DNA from: Plectrocnemia conspersa | Lineage: Eukaryota; Arthropoda; Insecta; Trichoptera; Polycentropodidae | Length of the DNA: 64,000 nucleotides | Assembly (NCBI GenBank): GCA_009617715.1 | Contig: VTFK01000029.1 | Coordinates: 124,001-188,000, forward strand | Direction of reading: 5' to 3' | Shown: in pieces, positions 59,400 to 64,000 of the stretch | Layout of the letters: each line of letters begins with the position of its first letter | Position numbering within the stretch: position 1 is the stretch's first letter | Notes under the pieces: model-generated | What the model was told of the DNA's origin: nothing | Seen by the model: only the letters and a program-made list of their open reading frames with translations | The model's database searches: none | Position numbers and translations under genes: made by a program

Positions 59400-60310
59400 C
59401 GAAATAAATCGCTTAACCATGGTTCGACAAATTGTTCAATTGTTCTACAGAAAAAACAATTCAGCACAAACTTCTTATCGAAATTTACGAAAAGATTATG
59501 GTAAATTTCATCGTCCTACTGAGCGAACAATTCGCAACGTAGTGAATAAAAATTAAGAGACTGGAAGTACTAGAGATAGGATAAGGCCTGTGCATCATAT
59601 TGGTGTCCGTTCAACCGAAAAAATTGTTGCTGTTAGCGAAAGTGTTGCCGAAGACCCGGAATCGTCGATTTGTCGACGTTCACAACATTTGAGTTTTTCT
59701 TATGACTCCATTTGGTGCATTTTGCATCTGTACTTGCACCCGTATAATATTCAGATAACACAAAAACTGAAGCACAGAGACCACGGACAGCGAGTAATTT
59801 ACACAGATTGCGTGTTAGAGCAGCAAAAAGTTGGTGCTGATTTTTAAAAGAAACCTTCTTCCCCAAAGAGGCCATTTCCACCTCTCTCTGTATGTTAATA
59901 AGCAAAATTGCCGAATATGGGGCGAAAACATCTTTTTGTGATTCACGAGAGATTATCAATTGCCGAAAAAGTCAGGCAGCGTCATTGAGCCTTATTTTTT
60001 GGAAAACGATGAAGGCTGGACTGTAACAGTTAATATTGAGCGCTATAGGAGCACGATAACTGATTATTTTTGGCACGAAATCGGAGATAGTAACGTGGAA
60101 GGCATATCATTCCAACTCGCAATTTACCACAAATCCGGATAAACATTGGACGTTTGTGTAAAAAGTTTCCAGGTCGCATCATTTCATGTTTCAGTGATGT
60201 CAACTGAACGTCATGATCATGCAATTCAACGTCATTGGATTTTTTATGAGATTACGCTAAGAACCGTGTCTACGCCGACAACCGAACCAGCAAGAGTCGA
60301 TTTCACGATC
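59400..60310 (+). pseudogene. Tc1/mariner-superfamily transposase relic
   Basis: Starting at the ATG at 59419, the frame reads MVRQIVQLFYRKNNSAQTSY and ERTIRNVVNK, a helix-turn-helix of a widespread insect DDE transposase. It then shifts to RSTEKIVAVSESVAEDPESS, RRSQHLSFSYDSIWCILHL and, after further breaks, KSGSVIEPYFLENDEGWTVT. Stops and frameshifts are frequent and the DDE core is mostly lost, so it is non-functional. It lies between the SMC5 promoter and mim. Terminal inverted repeats were not found. Confidence 0.75.
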
Positions 60311-62179
60311 AATCATTAATTCGTTTATTATAATATTTTGTCACAAATAAATATAATCAACTTTTTAAATACTCGAGATAATCCATATATTCAATGAGAT
60401 TTTAGTTTTACAAAAATATCTAAAATCCATTTTTAAATATGCGTTTCGCAGATTAATTCTTAAATTTAACTAGGCTATACAATTTGCTTAAACTTACCTT
60501 TTCCAACGGATGGTTACGGCTGGCAATTAGACACAGATTGAGCTGCTGCTGCTGTAGTATTTTATTGAAGATTTAATTTGTTTACATGTTATTAACTATC
60601 ACGCGCCCATGCTATACCACTTTGTCAAAAAAAAATCGCAAGAGAGTTTGGACTAGTATATCGGACGGTGAGTATATCCCCTTTTCTCTCTCATGGATTC
60701 ACTTGTACGCATGCGAGCGAGATGCATAAGTGCATGTGATAGAGCGAGAGAGCTAGGGAAATGTCCCTTACGCTCTGATCGTCTCTGATGCACGCATCAG
60801 ACAGCGTTTCAAACGTGCATCAGTATTTTTTTGCCTGTCGCTGGGAAATTAACGTCAAAGCGGGGAATATTTCTGCACTTCTTAATTATTTTTCGACTTT
60901 AAGTATATCAAAAATAAGATACATCAGGTATATTTAATATTTTTACTTCGTTAAATAAATGAATTTTAAATTAACCTTAGTTTAAATAATATTTATAATC
61001 AGATCTCAAATTTTAACGTGTATATTAAACTCTCCGATAACGAAAACGTGATTTAAATGTTTGTTGACGCCCATTTCGCCTCTTGAACGCATTTGCGAAC
61101 GTCATCTTACAGCGTTCGGGAATGCCCCCGAATTTGACAGCAGTCGGCTCCGATTATCGTTACGAAGTGATCGGACCACACCGAGCTCAATAAAGGCTTA
61201 TATACAAACCCACGTGTTTTGGCTAGAATATATTATAACCAACACTTAGTGGCACTTGGGTGACACTGGCGTGACGGACGTCTTCTTTTGGCAAACTCTG
61301 GCGAGTTCGCATGCCAGGGCGGTCCTTGCGCTCCCTTCACTGTGTATAAATAATAAACATATAACTATAAATATTCAATAAATACTACTGCAGCGGCTCA
61401 ATCTATGTCTAATTGCCATCCATCACCTTCCGTCGCCAAAGATGTATGTTTTATTTTAAGTAATTTAGGTTTAATTTTGTATCATTTATTTTTTAATATT
61501 ATAACTTGTAAAGAAAAATGTAAAAAAACATATTGTCTTTTATTGCGAACCTTTGAGAAGCCGTGCGTGCCTGACATCATCGGGTCTGAGTAGGAAATGC
61601 GTTTGTGTGCGTGCATATAACAATGACAAAAGGATAGCGTGGTCTCGTTCTACGCTCGATTAAAAATATTTTGTTTTCTCGACTGTCAATACGATATGCC
61701 TTTAAACGGTGCACGAGGCAGCACCGGCCGTTGCGTCAAAGTTCACTAAGAGAATGTGTCCGTCTCGTCAGTATTATCAGAGTGCCGCCAAGCTTAGGCC
61801 ATATTAAAACCTATATATATAAATGGGCCCCCACATACTATTCTGACTCAAAAAATCCAACCCTTGGATGCGTTCTTATTTAAAAAAAAATATTTTGTGC
61901 AAATGCATGAAAGTTTAATAAATATTTTTTTAAATTTGGCTTTTTTCATTTACCTACTCGTATTTTGATCCTCAGTCATCAGCAATAAAGGGGCGTACTA
62001 ATTATTATGCGTGGAGCAGTAAATAGGGCTAAATAATTTTAACTCTGTAAATGTAATATTTTTTTGCAAAGAATGAATTAAATATTGTGGAAGCGAAGTT
62101 ATCTAAGCTAAGGGAGTTGAATCTTCTTGAAAAAATGTTTGAATAGATTTTCAATAATACTAAATATAAGTCAGAAGCT
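60311..62179. other. Intergenic region before mim
   Basis: A patch at 60660-60860 is GC-richer, with 'ctgatgcacgcatcag' (7-bp arms, 2-nt loop) and GAGA-like 'gagcgagagag' runs; it could be TE-derived or regulatory. The dispersed repeat at 61245-61440 follows. Several short open frames have no resemblance to known proteins. Confidence 0.45.
61245..61440 (+). repeat. Dispersed repeat, copy 2 (LTR- or SINE-like)
   Basis: This is the partner of 30467-30657. It shares 'acactggcgtgacgg', 'aatactactgcagcggctc', 'tgtctaattgcca' and the sharp end 'ttccgtcgccaaa'. 'aataaatactac' precedes the conserved end, as a retro-element poly(A) signal might. Confidence 0.55.
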
Positions 62180-62700
62180 AAATTGTTATTTATGCGACTC
62201 GAAGTTACGAGAGCTCGTTAACATTGGGTGCCGTCGGTACGACAGGCTGCGAGTCAGTCAGTGTTTGTCGCTTTCGGTGCGCGTTTCGCGACGGCTATCG
62301 CCGAGACGAACGGCGCATCTCGATGGTGAAGTGCCGCGTCTATTTCTATGATTCGATGTTTACGTTTTAAAGTTTCGTTCGCGCGTATTACCCGAATGTA
62401 TCTGCGGTTCGTCAGCCGTCAGTAGATCGCGCGAGTCCTTTCTTTCGCCTTCAACCCCCTTCGGGTTTGTTTTCGGGCGGACAATGAATGAAAACCTCCT
62501 CGCCGAGGGATGCTTCGGCGACGGGAGACGTTTCGCGACGGGAGGCGCCTAGACCGCGTTAGGGAATCGATCATCGTGTTTTTATTTGGCGGCTGTAGTT
62601 TTCGTCCCGGACGGGACATTCGCTCCCTCGGGAGTGTTTTTGTCACGAAATCGATCAAAACCTCTTTCTTCCCGTCACTTTTTCATTCATCACTTTACGA
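62180..62700 (+). promoter_or_regulatory. CpG-rich promoter and 5' untranslated region of mim
   Basis: The sequence turns strongly CpG-rich upstream of the mim coding exon. 'gagtcagtcagtgtttg' near 62252 contains arthropod initiator-like TCAGT. Open frames on both strands here are composition artefacts. A donor joining a leader exon to the acceptor at 62819-62820 is likely, but I did not fix it. Confidence 0.45.
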
Positions 62701-62915
62701 TCCTTTGTTGGGTTTATTGTTAATTATTTTAATTTTTTGGCCTAAACACGCTTTATATTATGCAATCTTTTATTTAAATTTGAACATATTTATATAAAAT
62801 ATATAATTTGCGACCAACAGGAATCGCACGATAGACGCGTCGTCGAATGTACAACGTAGTGTGAAGAAGCGTGAAGATTGTTCAATATCGAGTGGTTCTA
62901 AAAAAGTGATACAAA

Positions 62916-62990
62916 ATGGAAGGGACTACAGTGGAGAGGGAGTATTCCGTGCTGGGGAATTTGTTCCAGCAGATCATAGCAGATATGAAG
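62916..62990 (+). CDS. mim: MIM/MTSS1 I-BAR protein, first coding exon only
   Basis: This is the first 25 codons of missing-in-metastasis (MTSS1 family), an I-BAR protein that bends membranes outward and links them to actin. The peptide MEGTTVEREYSVLGNLFQQI, followed by IADMK, matches the family's start (an acidic Met-Glu opening, then a LG-LFQ-II-DMK motif that begins the first I-BAR helix). A canonical donor (AAG|GTATGT) follows at 62991, phase 0. An acceptor (ccaacag) at 62819-62820 places about 95 nt of 5'UTR in the same exon. The rest of the gene lies beyond the right edge. The overlapping 118-codon frame starting at 62861 is a shadow in another frame. Confidence 0.85.
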
Positions 62991-63339
62991 GTATGTACTA
63001 TTTTATTCTGGTCGTATATTTATTTAATTTCACAACAAAAGTTACGCAAACATGCACTGTGAATTCGATTGGATCTTTCCTAAATGGTCAGTTATCTACA
63101 CATCTTATATATAATTGTTCTAAGCCGCTTCCGCCGTCGCTTCCGGACGCGCATAACTTTAAACGAAACATTCTCCGTTCAATTCTATACTCTGTAAATC
63201 GTATCGCTTTGTATTAACGGTGTGTAACAATACACGTAAACAAAGGAAATATATTTAATTATAATAATAAATAATATTAAAAATTAAAATTGAATTTGTT
63301 CCGATTGATTTTCGAGCCGCCGGTAATGCGTTCTGTTGT

Positions 63340-63418
63340 TTCGACCAATCAAAAATAAGCATTCAAATATTCAAATAGCTTCGACCAATTAAAAATAAGC
63401 ATTCAAATTCAAATAGAC
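63340..63418. repeat. 40-bp tandem duplication
   Basis: 'tcgaccaatcaaaaataagc' at 63341 recurs at 63381 with one base change, followed in both by 'attcaaat' and 'caaatag'. It lies in mim intron 1. Confidence 0.75.
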
Positions 63419-63509
63419 AGTACCGTGACAACACTTTTAAATAATTATTATTTAATAATAAAATTTTGTTACGCGACAATAATTTTCATTAATTCGTCAT
63501 TTGACTGAA

Positions 63510-64000
63510 TAAAAATGAAATATATACATAATCTGTTGAGGATTAGAAGAATACATTGATTAAACTAGATAAACAATCATAAAATAATCTTCGTAATGAA
63601 ATTTTCAAATTATGAATTCCCGGCGACGGGCTCCGAGGCCTAAAAGTGAGTTTTTACTTTTATAAATAATCGGATTGCAAATTAACTAGGTGTGTTATAA
63701 CTATGAAAATTAAATATATACATAATGTGTTGAAGATAAGAAGAATACATTGATTAAATTAGATAAACAATCATAAAACAATCTTTGTAATGAAATCTTC
63801 AAATTTTGAAATCCCGTCGCCGGGCTCCGAGGCCGAAAAGTGAGTTTTACTTTTATTTTACAAAAACATTATCATTGCTTTCCGATTTAATACATATATA
63901 CGTTAGATTTTAAGAATTTTAAATTAACCAGTTATGTTTTAAACATGAACGTGTAATATATCCTTAGTATGTGAGGATTGAAAGTTAATGTCGATCAAAT
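63510..64000 (+). repeat. Diverged tandem repeat, about 194 bp, in mim intron 1
   Basis: Unit 1 ('tatatacataatctgttgag' at 63521) and unit 2 ('tatatacataatgtgttgaa' at 63715) align through 'ttgattaaa', 'agataaacaatcataaaa' and a GC-rich end ('cgggctccgaggcc') that stops at 'aaaagtgagttt'. A third, more diverged unit ('taatatatccttagtatgtg') begins near 63954 and is cut by the window edge. Each of the first two units has an ATG followed by 47 nt to a GTGAGT donor-like site. It could be a minisatellite or satellite fragment, or a duplicated small exon. Confidence 0.65.

Noticed and set aside
62861..63217. 118-codon open frame on the plus strand
   Set aside because: It overlaps the mim first coding exon in another frame and runs through its splice donor into intron, so it is a shadow.

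Overview
The window is nuclear DNA of an arthropod, most likely a butterfly or moth. It is very AT-rich and its genes are split by short GT-AG introns. The recognisable proteins are insect-type orthologues (tailup/Islet, a missing-in-metastasis I-BAR protein, an RPS6KC1-like kinase, ARMC6 and SMC5). A tRNA-derived SINE with six copies resembles the Metulj-type SINEs known from nymphalid butterflies. The order-level assignment is inference from these traits; no species is claimed.

Layout. 1-16 kb: AT-rich non-coding DNA upstream of tailup, with SINEs, a hAT-type MITE nested in an older inverted repeat, one unexplained coding-like island (1221-1496), and several GC-richer islands that look like enhancers. 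16.1-29.0 kb (+): the LIM-homeodomain gene tailup/Islet from LIM1 to its stop codon; its first coding exon was not found. 31.6-40.7 kb (+): a complete 11-exon RPS6KC1-type gene (PX, MIT and degenerate kinase domains, 949 aa). 43.5-48.5 kb (+): a complete 9-exon ARMC6 gene (470 aa). 49.9-59.0 kb (-): a complete 18-exon SMC5 gene (1043 aa), convergent with ARMC6. 59.4-60.3 kb: a dead Tc1/mariner-type transposase. 62.2-64 kb (+): promoter region and first coding exon of mim/MTSS1, which continues past the right edge, with a diverged tandem repeat in its first intron.

The genes are not a functional cluster. tailup is a developmental transcription factor, RPS6KC1-like is an endosomal sorting/signalling scaffold, ARMC6 is an armadillo-repeat protein, SMC5 is the ATPase of the SMC5/6 genome-maintenance complex and mim is an actin/membrane-curvature regulator. 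Exon models were built by hand from splice sites, reading-frame continuity and protein family similarity; for the three complete genes every junction keeps frame. I saw no CRISPR array, operon, rRNA or functional tRNA, and no convincing new multi-gene system. The most unusual items are the coding-like island, the tandem repeat carrying an ATG-to-donor segment, a possible AT-hook cassette exon in tailup, and the family of fold-back and terminal-inverted-repeat elements in introns.
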